A stretch of 64,000 nucleotides of DNA. It comes from Rotaria socialis (Eukaryota; Rotifera; Eurotatoria; Philodinida; Philodinidae). A program made the translations under genes and the position numbers. The notes under the pieces were generated by a model that saw only the letters and a program-made list of their open reading frames with translations, was not told the DNA's origin and did not search any database. Where the stretch lies: contig CAJNYU010001954.1 of the NCBI GenBank assembly GCA_905331475.1, positions 45,341-109,340 of the forward strand, read 5' to 3'. Position 1 is the stretch's first letter; every line of letters starts with the position of its first letter. Positions 38,430 to 50,169 of this stretch are shown piece after piece.

Positions 38430-38605
38430 CTTCGATTAATCGCGATTAATCAATATGATTTTTTGGCGATTATACGATTAATCGTTCTTTTCTCCAAACA
38501 TTGCGATAAAGTATGTTTTAATCATTAACTGTTCTGTAAAATATGATTAATCAGTACTTTACGCCGATTTTTTTCAAAATCACAAAAATCGCGGCGATTT
38601 TCACG
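38430..38605. repeat. GCGATTAATC-rich repeat, right of transposase block
   Basis: Units such as TTCGATTAATCGCGATTAATC, GGCGATTATACGATTAATCG and AATCGCGGCGATTTTC. The same motif family is at 31810-31955, so the two fields bracket the transposase/BEN pair. Confidence 0.6.
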
Positions 38606-38642
38606 ACATGGGTACAATCTTGGCTGGCGAGGCAAGAAATGT

Positions 38643-38775
38643 CTCGCCAGGCAAGATTCTTGTGTTCTTGTATGCTTGTCTGTTTCGTGTTTTCTTGGAA
38701 TTCTTACAAGATTCTTGTTTCTTGTCTTTCTGGTATGATTCTTGTTTCTTGCCATTCTGACAAGATTCTTGTAAA
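38643..38775. repeat. CAAGATTCTTG repeats, block 1
   Basis: Repeated CAAGATTCTTG and TTCTTGTTTCTTG, each unit close to its own reverse complement. It continues from the GCGATTAATC field. A second block is at 39746-40085. Confidence 0.65.
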
Positions 38776-38904
38776 ATAAATGAATCCGATTTATCCAACA
38801 ATACAGTTGCCTCTTTCGTTACTGTTATATTCTTATTTCGAATTTCAAAAACGATACACAAAAAAGTAAAAGACAATTGCAACAAAATTTGCAATTAATT
38901 CATA

Positions 38905-39362
38905 TCACAAACACAAAAAGAATGTTGAACAAGAAATAAAGACGAGGAACAAAAAGTAAAAACAATTTTTTCGATTTAAAAAAAGTTTATTAAAATGTGT
39001 CGTCGTTGTCCTTGTCGTCATCATCGTCGGCATGCAAAATAGATAATGTTTCAATAGTGGCTCATCCTAAAGGACAAATAAACAATACAGAGATTTTACA
39101 TTAGAGTAGCTCATTTATAACAAATTATTTACAATAGGTTCAACAGGTGGAATCAGCGAAGATAATTGAGTTGGATAAGGTCTACTTTTACGATTATCAC
39201 GCCACCGTCGTTGTCTCAGTGTACGAGGTGCTGGTTCTGAAAAAAATATAATATGCAAGTCGAAAATAAAGAATATTGCATAAACGTATAGATACTACCT
39301 AAATTACTAGCAACATTGGCGTATACCGACTGAAAAAAATTGTCCGAATTTTCTTGATCCAT
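38905..39362 (-). CDS. Possible small three-exon gene, unrecognised
   Basis: Exons 39299-39362, 39133-39236 and 38905-39066 keep phase and give 110 aa. It begins MDQENSDNFFQSVYANVASN, has a basic middle (RTLRQRRWRDNRKSRPYP), and in this reading ends with a hydrophobic stretch. An alternative frame of the last exon is Asp-rich but is not reachable by a phase-consistent splice. Family unknown. It lies upstream of the transposase on the same strand and could be a host gene, an element gene or chance. Confidence 0.3.
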
Positions 39363-39745
39363 CATTCATAGGAAAAATCTATAACAAAGAAAAAAATGAG
39401 CCAATATGTTAAGAATAATGATATATATTCATTTATCACATTGGAATAAAGATAATGCTGAATATCATTATTTTAAACATCTATCTTTTAAAAATCATTC
39501 TTTTAATTTGTATAGCTCTTCTTTCTATTTCCAATCGAAAGCAATGATCAAAAGATGTGGTGCACATACCGTTGACTTCTTACAGTTACTTTTTATGTGT
39601 ATGACTTTCGACGCGTCGGTTCACAATTACAAATGAGTTAGATAACGATCTAACCAACCGTCTATACGTATACGATTATATATGGACAAAAATATCACAT
39701 GGACTTTTCTTTAAGATATATAGAATCGTTGAAAAGAAAAGAAAA

Positions 39746-40085
39746 AAGATTCTTGTCTGAATTTCAAGAAATTTGAAATATCTTGTAATTCATTCCAGAT
39801 TCAGATTTTTCTGATGAATCAGACTAGATTCATATCATCTTAAACTTCAGACAAGATTCTTTGGGAGAGGAAAGAAACAAGATTCTTGTCTGAATTTTAA
39901 AAAATCTTGAATATCTTGTCATTCTTGCCTGATTCTTATTTTTCAGATGAATCAGGCAAGTTTCTGTTTTTCTTGAATAAAAGGCAAGAATCTTGTTTCT
40001 TTCCTTTCGCGAAGAATCTTGTCTGAATATGATGATTGTAAAGAATCTTGTCTGATATTCAAGAAAAACAAGAATCTGGACAGAT
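39746..40085. repeat. CAAGATTCTTG / GATGAATCAG repeats, block 2
   Basis: Repeated AAGAATCTTGTCTGAAT, CAAGATTCTTGTCTG and TTTTCAGATGAATCAGGCAAG units in both orientations over about 340 bp. Related to the block at 38643. Confidence 0.65.
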
Positions 40086-42139
40086 CGAAGTCAAGATCGT
40101 CGACTAGTGAGGACTATTGACAGCATTAACTTAATTTTGTAGTAGTAGAAGCCTTCATCGTAAGAATAAAATATTTAATGATAACTGAATCAATCTAACT
40201 GAAAGCTGAGACTAAAAAAAATTATTTTTATTTTTATTTTCATTTGTAAATTTGAATATTATTAATTGAAACAGGCGAAAGATCAAAGTTTTATGCAATA
40301 TTCACGAATCATTTCATTTAAATATGTTATTATTATTGATAATGATCTTATATAGATCGAAAGCTCTAATGATTAATCATCATCATCATCAGTAGAAACA
40401 AGAACCTTACCAATAACAAGAAATAAATGCTCATTGATTGTGAAATATACAAAACTTAACCTCAAGCATTACCTCTAAAAATAAAAATAAAAAATTCTTT
40501 TAGTGACAGCTTTGAATCAGATTGATTCAATTAGCATTAAATGTAACAGCATTGGAATTGATTAAACACATCTGTAGTTGAAAAGTGAATAAAACAACAA
40601 CTTTCGAAATTATAATCATGAGCATGAGATGTTCTTGAAAATATGAATGCTTTTTAAAAGAATTCAAATATTCTTTTTTAGTTTATTTTTAAACATACAA
40701 TAGAAATTATTTTCATTTAAAGAGAACAAAAACAAACGACGTGAATATGAGCCATAAATTTTAATGGTTGTATGTAAACTTTCCATAATATTAATCATAT
40801 ATTTGATTATAGTATGTATCAAATATTGAATTCATTCAATTATGATGATAAATATAGAAATTCTCGACGTCGTTGAAAATGAATATATATGACATGTAGA
40901 ATGAAAAAATAAATTATCGAACAGAAAAATGATTCTTCACATAAGTAATAAATCATATAGACAACATTGTATTTGAGCAAGATGTATTTTTATATTAAAT
41001 AGATAATAATTAATGAATAAAACAGCTTTAACGAAACATTTTCTTTTTTCAATAATATAATATGCTTTATCATGATGAATCAATAAACACAAAATTTGTG
41101 GCATCTTGAATTTGAATATGAAAGTATCTGTTTGAAACAATCACTTTTTTCGTCTTTTAGGCAATGGTTTTCGATTTTCTCTAAAATAAAAGTAATTAAA
41201 ATATCAATTATATAATCAAATCGATTTTTTCAATTAACTTTGAAAAAATAATATCTGGATCGAGCTATTTTATATTTCTCGATATTAAATCGATTTCTTC
41301 ATCATTATCAACTACGGGGAATATTGAATCATATGGTGAATTCTCAATAGGATATTATAGATCAAATTTATTTAATTCGTGTCTAGTACTGTAATATAAG
41401 TTTGTACAAGAGTGGATTTTCTTTCACTCTCAATACATGTTTACTTGTCGGTCAAAGAACGTGCTAATCAAATCAATATAAGTCGATGAAACTCGCTTGA
41501 AAAAATTAATTGTGCTAGACTACGATTAAAATTCATTCCTTTTCCAGATGAAAAATCTTTAGTTTTACTAGCCTAAGCAATAAAAGATATAGGTTGGTAT
41601 GTATATTTAATATATCAAATATACATTTTGGTGTTCGTCACCAGATGATGCCCAGAAATCAATGACTAATATATCAATAGTTTATATTGAAGTCTAGAAA
41701 ATATGACGTCACGGACAGAAATTTGCAAGTGCGCTAAATAAATACACTCATTAGTGCTGCTATTCGATTTATTCACATTAATGAAAATATTATTCAGTCG
41801 GTCGAGAACATGACAATATAATTTCTAACAGAAAAATTTACTTTGTAGAAAATAAATACCGATATCAATTAACTAGCGACAAGGTTATGCTGAAGTTTTG
41901 TCTCAGGTCACTTTGATTTACTGATTTCCTTTTAACTAAATAAAAGGCTGGGTTCAGTTAAAATAAATATCTTTCTGAAGTTTTAAACGCATATGTTATT
42001 CAAATCAAAAGTATAGTCTCATGCTTTTAAAAAGCGAAATAAAACATTGGTAGACGTCCTATGTGAATAATCGCAAACAAAAAACACATCTTTCTAGAAA
42101 AATATCTTTCGGTTAATATGGAATTGGGATAATGCTTAC
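40086..42139 (+). other. No complete gene; possible 3' exons of the 42 kb gene
   Basis: AT-rich. A minus-strand frame near 41160-41190 reads ENRKPLPKRRKK and stops, after a TTTTATTTTAG acceptor, and could be the basic tail of the gene starting at 42651. A minus-strand segment near 41270-41350 reads SPYDSIFPVVDNDEEIDL. I could not join them in phase. Confidence 0.35.
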
Positions 42140-42651
42140 ATTCAAGAACAGCTTGTGCAAATCGTCTATTCGTTTCATCGAGTAAAACTGTCATCGTTGC
42201 TTTTCTAGACAAACACATATCATTGATAAAAATAATGAACACGACCGAAAGATACATACTCTTTGATTAAAAATAAACCTTTTGTTTTTTTAGGATCTTC
42301 GCCAAGGTCACTTAACATTTGAAAGTCATTTAACACTTCTACAAATGTAAAAACAAAAGATATGATCGAAGAACATCACCTTAAAAAAATTACTTTGATA
42401 ATGCTCAAGTTCGTAATTGACGTTTATTCTTTTAATTATATGTAAAACAAGTGCTTTTTTTGTTATATCATCCGTTTTATTTTTCTGGAGATAATCAATT
42501 ATTGTGTTCAATTCCTAAAAAGAAACTCATAATTTATTCATTTCGCAAAAAGTCTATATCAGCATACCTTGGTGGCCTCTTGTAAATTTCTTTCATAAAG
42601 ATACACGTCTAATCGAAATAAATGGTCAGAAATTGAATTGCTAGAAGGCAT
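42140..42651 (-). CDS. Unrecognised multi-exon gene, 5' part
   Basis: Four exons (42568-42651, 42394-42514, 42260-42338, 42140-42204) splice in phase from ATG at 42651 to about 116 residues. They are alpha-helical in appearance and charged: SDHLFRLDVYLYERNLQEAT, then KKALVLHIIKRINVNYELEH, FQMLSDLGEDPKKTKG, and VLLDETNRRFAQAVLE. No signal peptide, membrane segment or zinc motif. The 3' exons are unresolved; candidates with an acidic then Lys/Arg-rich nuclear-type tail lie at 41160-41350, suggesting a nuclear protein (inference). The regular splice phases support a real gene. Confidence 0.5.
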
Positions 42652-43483
42652 CTTTATTGACTATGTATATACAGCAGGCGGCTCAACTATTTATACTAAG
42701 GACATAACAAAGCTCGGCGAAATCGTTCAATGAAGTCGATAATCATACGACAGATTACTTATAAGACACCAATAAACAAGAAACAAGAAGATACAGAATG
42801 GGCAAAAAAAATAAACAAATCAGTATTGATTGCGTAACATGTCACCATCTACATTTCGACATAAAATATTTAACATATCTTTTCTGCAGACGTACCGTCA
42901 TTTAGGTTGTTCATTACTCAACATAAGGAAATATTTCATCTGTTTGAAAAATTTTTTAGGTTGAAATTTGACTAATTAAAACTGAGAATATATATGGCAC
43001 AGTTGACATGAGAATTTAGTTGAGATTGGAATGCATTGAGAAAATCGTATGGCTCATCTAGTAATTAATTTTTGTTTGTTTTTATTTTAAAATTTTTAAT
43101 TTAAAGTGACTTCTGACTGTTGAGTTTTCTTTAAAATTTAATAAAATATTTAAAAATAAAAATTTTCTATTTAAGATTTCTTTAAAAAAAGCAATATAAC
43201 CACGAATAAATAAACAATTACTTTCGTGATGGTCATAGCTATGAAACATTTAGATAAAAACTTAATTAAATGTCTGATTCTCTCATTAGTTATATATTTT
43301 GTTTTTGACATGCGATAGTTTTTAAATAAAATGAACATTTTTAATTTTTAATTACAATCTTATATTGATACATTAGCAGAAACTAAACGTAATAAATACA
43401 CGATCAAAAATGAGATGTATTCAAATATTTTGAGTGTTTTGAAATCGAACGACATAAATATGGCACCTAAATTTAAGTTTTAG
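42652..43483 (+). other. AT-rich spacer before the integrase remnant
   Basis: No gene seen. The stretch just before the integrase has an open frame reading KNEMYSNILSVLKSNDINMA that ends at an in-frame TAG (43481-43483) directly before the readable integrase sequence, so it may be its decayed 5' part. Confidence 0.4.
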
Positions 43484-46348
43484 GTCAAAAAAGCATTTAA
43501 AATTATTGAAATTGGATCAAGTGAATTAGTCTATGATATTAAAAAAAATTTACCACTCATTACATTTGAAAACCTATATGAAAAAATAAAAGAATGTCAT
43601 GTTGCTGTTGGTCACTCTGATCGAGATAAAACCTGGTCAGAGGTTAGATGATACCATCAAAAACAATTATTTTTCAATTGATAGGTTTTTAATAGGTTAA
43701 ACGACGTTACGCAGGTATTCCACAACAGGCTATTGATATATGCATACGTATGTGTGATGCATGTCAAACAAGAAGATCAATACCAAAACCTGCTTGTGGA
43801 AAACCAATTCTCTCAGTTGGTTTTTTAACCAGATTACAGGTTGACCTAATAGACATGCATAGTGTTCAACACAATGGTTTCAAATTCATTATGTATGTAA
43901 AAAACCATTTCACGAAATCTAGCTGGCTATTTGCTTTACCTTCAAAAGAGGCTAATAATGTTGCTGCTCATTTACGTAACATTTTTTATACATTTGAACC
44001 ACCAAAAATATTGCAGTCTGACAATGGAAAAGAGTGTGTGTAAGAGATATTTAGTAATACTATTCATCTAGTTAGGTTTTAATAGAGCAAAAATAATCTT
44101 GGAACTCAAATCAACTTAGTCAGACTTAATCATTATAAATGTGCGTCCAAGACATCCGCAAAGTCAAGGTTTAGTTGAACGAGCGAATACTGTTGTACAA
44201 AAAAGTTAGGTAAATGGCAAGAAACAAATAAAACTAATGATTGACCTAATGGTTTAGGTAGACCACATTTAAAAAAAATAATTTTTAACTTCAACATTAC
44301 CTAATTTTCATGAAAATTAAGGCCCAGTGATGCTAGCTATAAATAATTGTGTATCACAAAGTACACAAAATACACCATGTGAAATGGTTTTTGGTCAATC
44401 GGTACATACTAACGATGATTTTTGGTTAGAACTGCATAAACAATACTCAAATAATTTAATTATAAATGAAGAAAAATTACCTGAATTTATTTGTCAAATT
44501 TTGTCTTTAAATCATGGAGACGTAAATTTCGCATAGTCGAGTCTATAAATAAATTCGTATTTTAGTTGACAACTAAAGATTCAAGTAATACTACTGATGA
44601 TTTTCCTATACCATTACTATCATCAGATACATGTTTGACAAATACAACTGAGTATTTTTAAATTAAAAAAAAATTAAATATTACATTTTTTTAATACATC
44701 ATAGTAATACAACACAATCATCAGATAAAAGAATTCGTGATGAAGCTGAAAAATGCTACATTCTTACAGCTGGTAATTTGCTAAAATTCAAGAAAACTAA
44801 CTACATAGTTTAATAAATAAGAGAGAAATTGTTATAGTGTAATTGTTTTTATGACTCATACTGGATTACGCTATTGTCCTTTCTCCTTCTGATTTTGTCC
44901 ATTGCCATCGGGTTCTTTTTTGTATGCATTTTATAATACTATGTTACGACTTCAAATGACTCAGTAATTTGTATGTTCTTGATTGATTATACATTTCCCC
45001 TTTTTTTTTACCCCTGGTCTTTTATCATTTTTTTTAACTTACCGTAGCTGCTCTTTCGAAAACGAATGAACGATTTCTACGTGATGACTTAAAGATCATA
45101 GTTATCATAAAATGTCAGGAAATTTAAAAACTATGGGAAAAAAGTCGAAATGTAAGAGTGATTTGTGTTTATTTTATCAAAATTTAAATTTTTTAATGGG
45201 ATGATTATAGATTAAATTCTCTAAAAAGTTATATACATATATATAAACGATATTGAATTCTTCTATTATTATTGAAATGCATTTGTATAACTTGGTTCTA
45301 TAAAAGTATTTTATTATAAGATTTAAAAACAATAATGCATACTAAGAAAACAAATGTTTTGAGAAATTATCTTTAAAAAAAATTAGCTTTAATAAGCGTT
45401 TAAAGAATTTCATTATTGTGTTTTCCGATCAAAATTTGAAAAATAAATATTAAATAAATTATTAAATTGCAAATAAAAATTTTTAATTGATAAATAATTA
45501 CATTTTAAAATAAAAATAATTTTGATTGGGAAAAAAATGTCTTTTTAAAGAAAAGTAGTTAAATTTATTAAATACATGTATTTAGAACTTTCTTAACTAA
45601 ACATTAAAGTATAGAACTTGCTTATATATATATATATAAATATATATATATGTATTTTATATAGAAATAAGGATTTAATATTTTGATAAATAAATAATAT
45701 TTCAAAGTTAATGGGAATAATAGATATGATATCACACTTAATGTTTGTTGTGATATGCAGGTGCTTCAGTATTTGCATCTTTATTATTTTAAATAACAAT
45801 TTTGTTAATTTTATTATTCTTTTGAAAAAAAAATATAAAAACTTTTTTTTATAAATCATAGAACGACAGTATAAGAGTTATCACGTTTCTGTCAAAAAAC
45901 AAAAAAAAATTTCAAATTAATGATATAGTAGGCCTAAAAATATCAGAAGTTGAGCGCACAAATACTTCACCATCCATATTACCATGCAAAATAGTAGATG
46001 TATTAACGAAAGAAGATTCATCTTGTTTACAATATAAACTAGCCACGTTAGATGAAATAATAAATGATTGGTTTTCATCAGTAGACATAATTGATTTATC
46101 AGAAACATTATCTGCTGAATTAAGACAATTAGATACTAAAAAATTCTCGAATGTAGCTTTTATTCAGGTAAGTCAAATATCTACAAATTTTAAATCAAGA
46201 GATACTTGTAAATGTACTGGTTCTTGTGAGACTAATCGTTGTCCATGTAAAAAGAGATCGATTTTATGCTGTAGTAAATGTCATCGTGGTAAATGTTCTG
46301 ATTGTAAAAAGGGGAAATGTATAATCAATCAAGAACATACAAATTACT
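43484..46348 (+). pseudogene. Ginger-like (Gypsy-type) integrase/transposase, decayed
   Basis: A degraded DDE integrase of the Ginger/KRBA2-like family. In order: an HHCC zinc domain (ECHVAVGHSDRDKTW, then CDACQTRR); rve core with Asp in QVDLIDMH and Asp in ILQSDNGKE; and PRHPQSQGLVERANTV carrying the catalytic Glu. Then NTPCEMVFGQSVHTND (44327-44536), KRIRDEAEKCYILTAGN (about 44730-44780), and a GPY/F-like domain (NDIVGLKISEVERTNTSPS). The tail is Cys-rich, CKCTGSCETNRCPCKKRS then CCSKCHRGKCSDC, ending at 46348. The reading is broken by in-frame stops (for example TAG at 43481, TAG after KST near 44117, TAG and TGA after VVQKS), frame changes, and about 1.05 kb of unrelated sequence between 44806 and 45870. 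The copy is dead. Confidence 0.85.
44886..45000 (-). repeat. Inverted copy of the integrase 3' end
   Basis: This is the exact reverse complement, by eye without mismatch, of 46306-46425, which encodes the last residues of the integrase and its 3' flank. It sits inside the sequence that interrupts the same gene. See the partner at 46306. Confidence 0.85.
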
Positions 46349-46425
46349 GAGTCATTTGAAGTCGTAACATAGTATTATAAAATGCATACAAAAAAGAACC
46401 CGATGGCAATGGACAAAATCAGAAG
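46306..46425 (+). repeat. Direct partner of the inverted copy at 44886; ends at an N
   Basis: Coding end of the integrase plus about 77 bp of 3' flank. The identity with 44886-45000 stops exactly at the ambiguous base N at 46426. Beyond the N the mirror copy continues with GAGAAAGGACAAT, this one does not. Confidence 0.85.
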
Positions 46426-46434
46426 NATATGTTA

Positions 46435-47426
46435 CAGGGTGTCCAAGAAGTCCACCACCGAAAAGCAACTAGAATAACTGCACTTTTTTCCGATCGAAGT
46501 GGCTGATTATTTTCTTCGGTGATAGAGGTAAACTCAAGGTTTTTTCTTGTGTGGAAGAAAGTTTATGAGTACTATTTGAACTAGTACCATTGACTGAAAT
46601 ACAGACAAAAACAGAACTTTAACCTTTAAGAAAATGGTGTAAAGGGTATTTTGAAAATATTTTTCATTCGAGTTCAACTTTCAATCTAACCAATCGATAG
46701 AGAAAATTGTTCTCTTTCGATCTGTGTAAAGTTGACGTCTCCAGTTTGCTCCGTTCAGCCACTATAACCATTGTCACAAGGGTCTCCAAACTCGTTCACA
46801 CAATGTCTGGCCATCCTGAAATGGATCAAGATTAGAGTAACCGTCCATACTAAGTTCAGTGGTGGTATTTGTTTCGAGTTTTAGCGCAATCCAAGGTCGC
46901 CAAGTCGAGATTTTCATACTTCTAGCATTCTGTCGAGACCTGTTTTTTTAAAATTCGACTAAGTCGCTAGAGGTGGCTTTAGAACGTAAAAAAGATATCA
47001 CCACTGAACGTAGCATGGACGGTTACCCTAATCTTGATCCATTTCAGGATGGTCACACATTGTGTGAGCGAGTTTGGAGACCCTTGGGAAAATGGTTATA
47101 GCGGCTGAGTGGGCAAACTGGAGACCTCAACTTTACACTGATCGAAAGAGAACAATTTTCTCTATCGATTGGTTAGATTGGAAGTCGAACTCGAATGAAA
47201 AATATTTTCAAAATACCCTTTTCACCATTTTCTTAAAGGTTAAAGTTCTGTTTTTTCTGTATTTCAGTCAATGGTAATAGTTCAAATAGTATTCATAAAC
47301 TTTCTACCGCACAAGAAAAAACCTTGAGTTTACCTCTATCAGCGAAGAAAATAATCAGCCAATTCGATCGAAAAAAAGTGGAGATCTTCAAGTTTCTTTT
47401 CGGTGGTGGAGTTCTGGGACACCCTG
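46435..47426. mobile_element. Long palindromic MITE, mariner-like (TA target)
   Basis: Ends CAGGGTGTCCAAGAAGTCCA and, on the other strand, CAGGGTGTCCCAGAACTCCA, flanked by TA on both sides (46433-46434 and 47427-47428). The left arm (to about 46880) and right arm (from about 46985) are inverted copies over more than 400 bp with scattered differences, leaving a central loop of about 100 bp. No transposase. Frames inside are mirror images. Confidence 0.85.
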
Positions 47427-48029
47427 TAGATAAACGAACAGATTTCGCAGTAACAATACGTCGCATTTTTTTCGGCTGCGATCGGCTGGGTTATGTTCAC
47501 CACTTTCTTGTGAACGTTCGACCACATATAAGTCTTTGAATTACACTTTTCTTTTAAGTTATTTCCTTTTCTGAAAGAAAGGGTTATACGCAGCTTAAAT
47601 ATCTTTAAAGTTTGGATGTTTGTTTGCCAAAGCAATCAGATTTCAGTATCCACTGAACGAATGAAAAATTCAGCGCCCGCTTTTCGAAAGAGATCTACCG
47701 AAGATAGTCGGGGTCGGGGAATCTGAATCAGAGGTCAAATTTTTAGAATTTTTTTTCTAATTTTTTCGGACCTTGGAGTAGTTTTCTACGAAAAAAAATT
47801 AATTTGTACAAAGTTTGACGGAAAGTAATGGGGGTCAGGAGTCGGTCGGTTGCATACTTCTGGGTGTTTTTATGAGAGTGTGAGTATCGGTGTTGATAGC
47901 ACATCTAGCCGCAGCGATATTCACACATTGGCACAGCCTCAAGATAGCTATGTGTGGAGCGTACTCGAATTTAACATGATCACGTGTTGTCCTAAATAAA
48001 ACAGGAAATTTGGCATTTTCGCTTTAATG
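47427..48029 (+). other. Spacer between two palindromic elements
   Basis: No gene seen. Confidence 0.4.
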
Positions 48030-48810
48030 ACGGGTGGCCCAGAATAAATTAGAGCGCTAGTGTTTTTATAATTTCCCCTCTATCACCCCCATGATGGAGA
48101 CACGGTTTTTATCAAGAGATAGCGCTTGAATTTCTCTACCAAATTATATATGACTAGGCGAAAAAAATTGTTTAGAGATATTTGAAAAAAGATGAAAAGT
48201 AACGACACGTAAAAAGCTGTGAAAGATGATGGGTTGGATATAATGAATTACCGCGTTAGCATCTCATTTTTCTATCACTTACTTCATCCTATTAGAAAAG
48301 CAAAATATATCAAGATATGCAGCCTGAGATGCTCTACAATTTACCAAGAAAAATTATAAAAAGACGGAATAAGAAAAGACACGAATTCATCTTCTACCAA
48401 AAATTACATTATTTTCGCAGGATTGAAATTTGACCGCCCAAAATTTTGTCCATTTTCAAAACAAAAAGTGTGACTATAAAAAAAGCAGTCATGTGGATTA
48501 TAGAGCTTTTCACGCTGCATCTATTGGTATATTTTTTTTTCCTAATAGGGGGAAGTAAGTGATAGAAAAATGAGACGCAAATGCGGTCATTCATAATGTC
48601 CAACCCGTCATTTTTTACGGCTTTTTATATGCCGTTACTTTTCATCTTTTTTCAAATATATGTAAAACAATTTTGTGGGCCTAGTAGCATACAATTTTGT
48701 AGAAAATTTCAAGCGCTATCTCTTGATAAAAAAACGTGCCTCCCTCATATGGATAATAGAGGAGAAATTATAAAAAATACTAACAGTCTAATTTATTCTG
48801 GGCCACCCGT
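48030..48810. mobile_element. Palindromic non-autonomous element, about 780 bp
   Basis: Left end ACGGGTGGCCCAGAATAAAT, right end reverse complement ACGGGTGGCCCAGAATAAAT. The arms (about 48030-48300 and 48540-48810) are diverged inverted copies. No clear target duplication. The ends differ from those of the element at 46435, so it is a second family. No coding capacity. Confidence 0.75.
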
Positions 48811-48906
48811 TATGTCGTTTTATCTGCTTTAACTAGGACTATAACAGTTCAGCTCAGCTCAAATAACTGGTAAGAGCTATCCTATAGGATACCTTTATGA
48901 TCTCGA

Positions 48907-49023
48907 GGGTGTGGCTGTGGCTGTGGCTGTGGGTTTGGGTTTGGGTGTGGCTGCGGCTGTGGGTTTGGGTGTGACTGCGGGTCCTCTCTTAAGCGACGCT
49001 GACACTTACCCACACCCACACCC
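48907..49023. repeat. Telomere-like GGGTGTGG hairpin, copy 2
   Basis: GGGTGTGGCTGTGGCTGTGG and further TGTGGG/TTTGGG variants, then a short unique loop, then CCCACACCCACACCC. The left arm is the longest of the four copies. Confidence 0.65.
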
Positions 49024-49830
49024 TAAATAGAGACTGAATACAGCAATATTCGCCATTGCATTCGGGAAACTAATTTCACGTCATCTCTATGTGCTACATC
49101 AATCTCTCAACTCAACTATCAGTATTATCAAGACGCTTTATTGCTTTCTAATAGGCATTGACATTGTATTACTTCGTTTTTTTATTTGAGATCTTACTTA
49201 CTGGTCATATTCTTAATCTATAGTAAGCAGCATACATTCGTATACGTAAGTATAATCTTGAATAATATGCAAACCGATCCATTGTGGACGCCGAGCCTTT
49301 TTGACACCTTTTCTTGAAACATTCTTTTTACTTTTATACAAGAAACCAACTAGGTACCGTTTCTACGTTTTCTTTATTTTTTTAATTTCATAATTATCTA
49401 TTCAGCATAACCGTCAGACAATAGTCAACTAATGGCATATATCAAAAGCAGATGAGAATAGATTTTCATTTCTGTTAAAAAAAAGATTGCGTTTTTTTCT
49501 TATGTATAGAGCAGAATCTGAATGTGATGAGACTTATCCAAAATTTATGAAATTATAGAGAAATTTGAATCTCATTTTTCATTGATACATAATATTCGGT
49601 GATGAGAGTGCTTCAACACACCTCGTTTCACTTTAGTCATGTGAATGAGAGTTTTTTTCGATAGTACTGAAAGAAAATGTCTTGTATCAACTTGTTTAAA
49701 AAAAACTGAGTTATAATGCTTTTTTCGTTAAAGTAGAAGAGTATTGATTAAAGCGTGATCTTTTTTGAGCTTCTTTCACCTATATTTAAGTTGATAGTTT
49801 TACTCGAATTTGATTTCAGTACATTAAGAT
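49024..49830 (+). other. Upstream of the 49.8 kb ORF, no gene seen
   Basis: AT-rich. Ends in an acceptor-like TTTGATTTCAG (to 49819), 11 bases before the ATG at 49831. Confidence 0.4.
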
Positions 49831-50169
49831 ATGGAATGTAGATTAGTCTTGAACAATCGCACTGATGGTGAAATAACTAACAATGATATGAGCGGTAGAT
49901 TCCATCAACAATTGAAATATTATAAGTTTCGTCACGTTCCATCAAAGAGTGGGCAAGACATATTTTATCTTTTCTTTCGGAAAGAAGAAGAAACATATGC
50001 TGCTTTTCGAACAGCAAAATCAATAAAAGAAATATCAGTTGATAGATATTATACATCTGATCCTATTGATTCACAATCTGTGTTTCGACCATTTCCACCG
50101 AAACAAATTATTGATACCTGTCGCTATGCATCTAGAAATCGTCTTCGTAATTTTGATAATGTGGCATGA
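49831..50169 (+). CDS. Small single-exon protein, unrecognised
   Basis: 112 aa from ATG at 49831. Ordinary charged globular composition: YKFRHVPSKSGQDIFYLFFR, then ETYAAFRTAKSIKEISVDRY, and a Pro/Arg-rich end. No signal peptide or membrane segment. A TTTGATTTCAG acceptor 11 bases before the ATG suggests a 5' UTR intron or a trans-splice site, which supports a real transcript. Family and function unknown. Confidence 0.5.
   Translation: MECRLVLNNRTDGEITNNDMSGRFHQQLKYYKFRHVPSKSGQDIFYLFFRKEEETYAAFRTAKSIKEISVDRYYTSDPIDSQSVFRPFPPKQIIDTCRYASRNRLRNFDNVA

Noticed and set aside
47074-47635. Frames inside the 46.4-47.4 kb palindrome that might be a transposase
   Set aside because: They lack DDE or HTH motifs and mirror between the two arms, so the element is non-autonomous.
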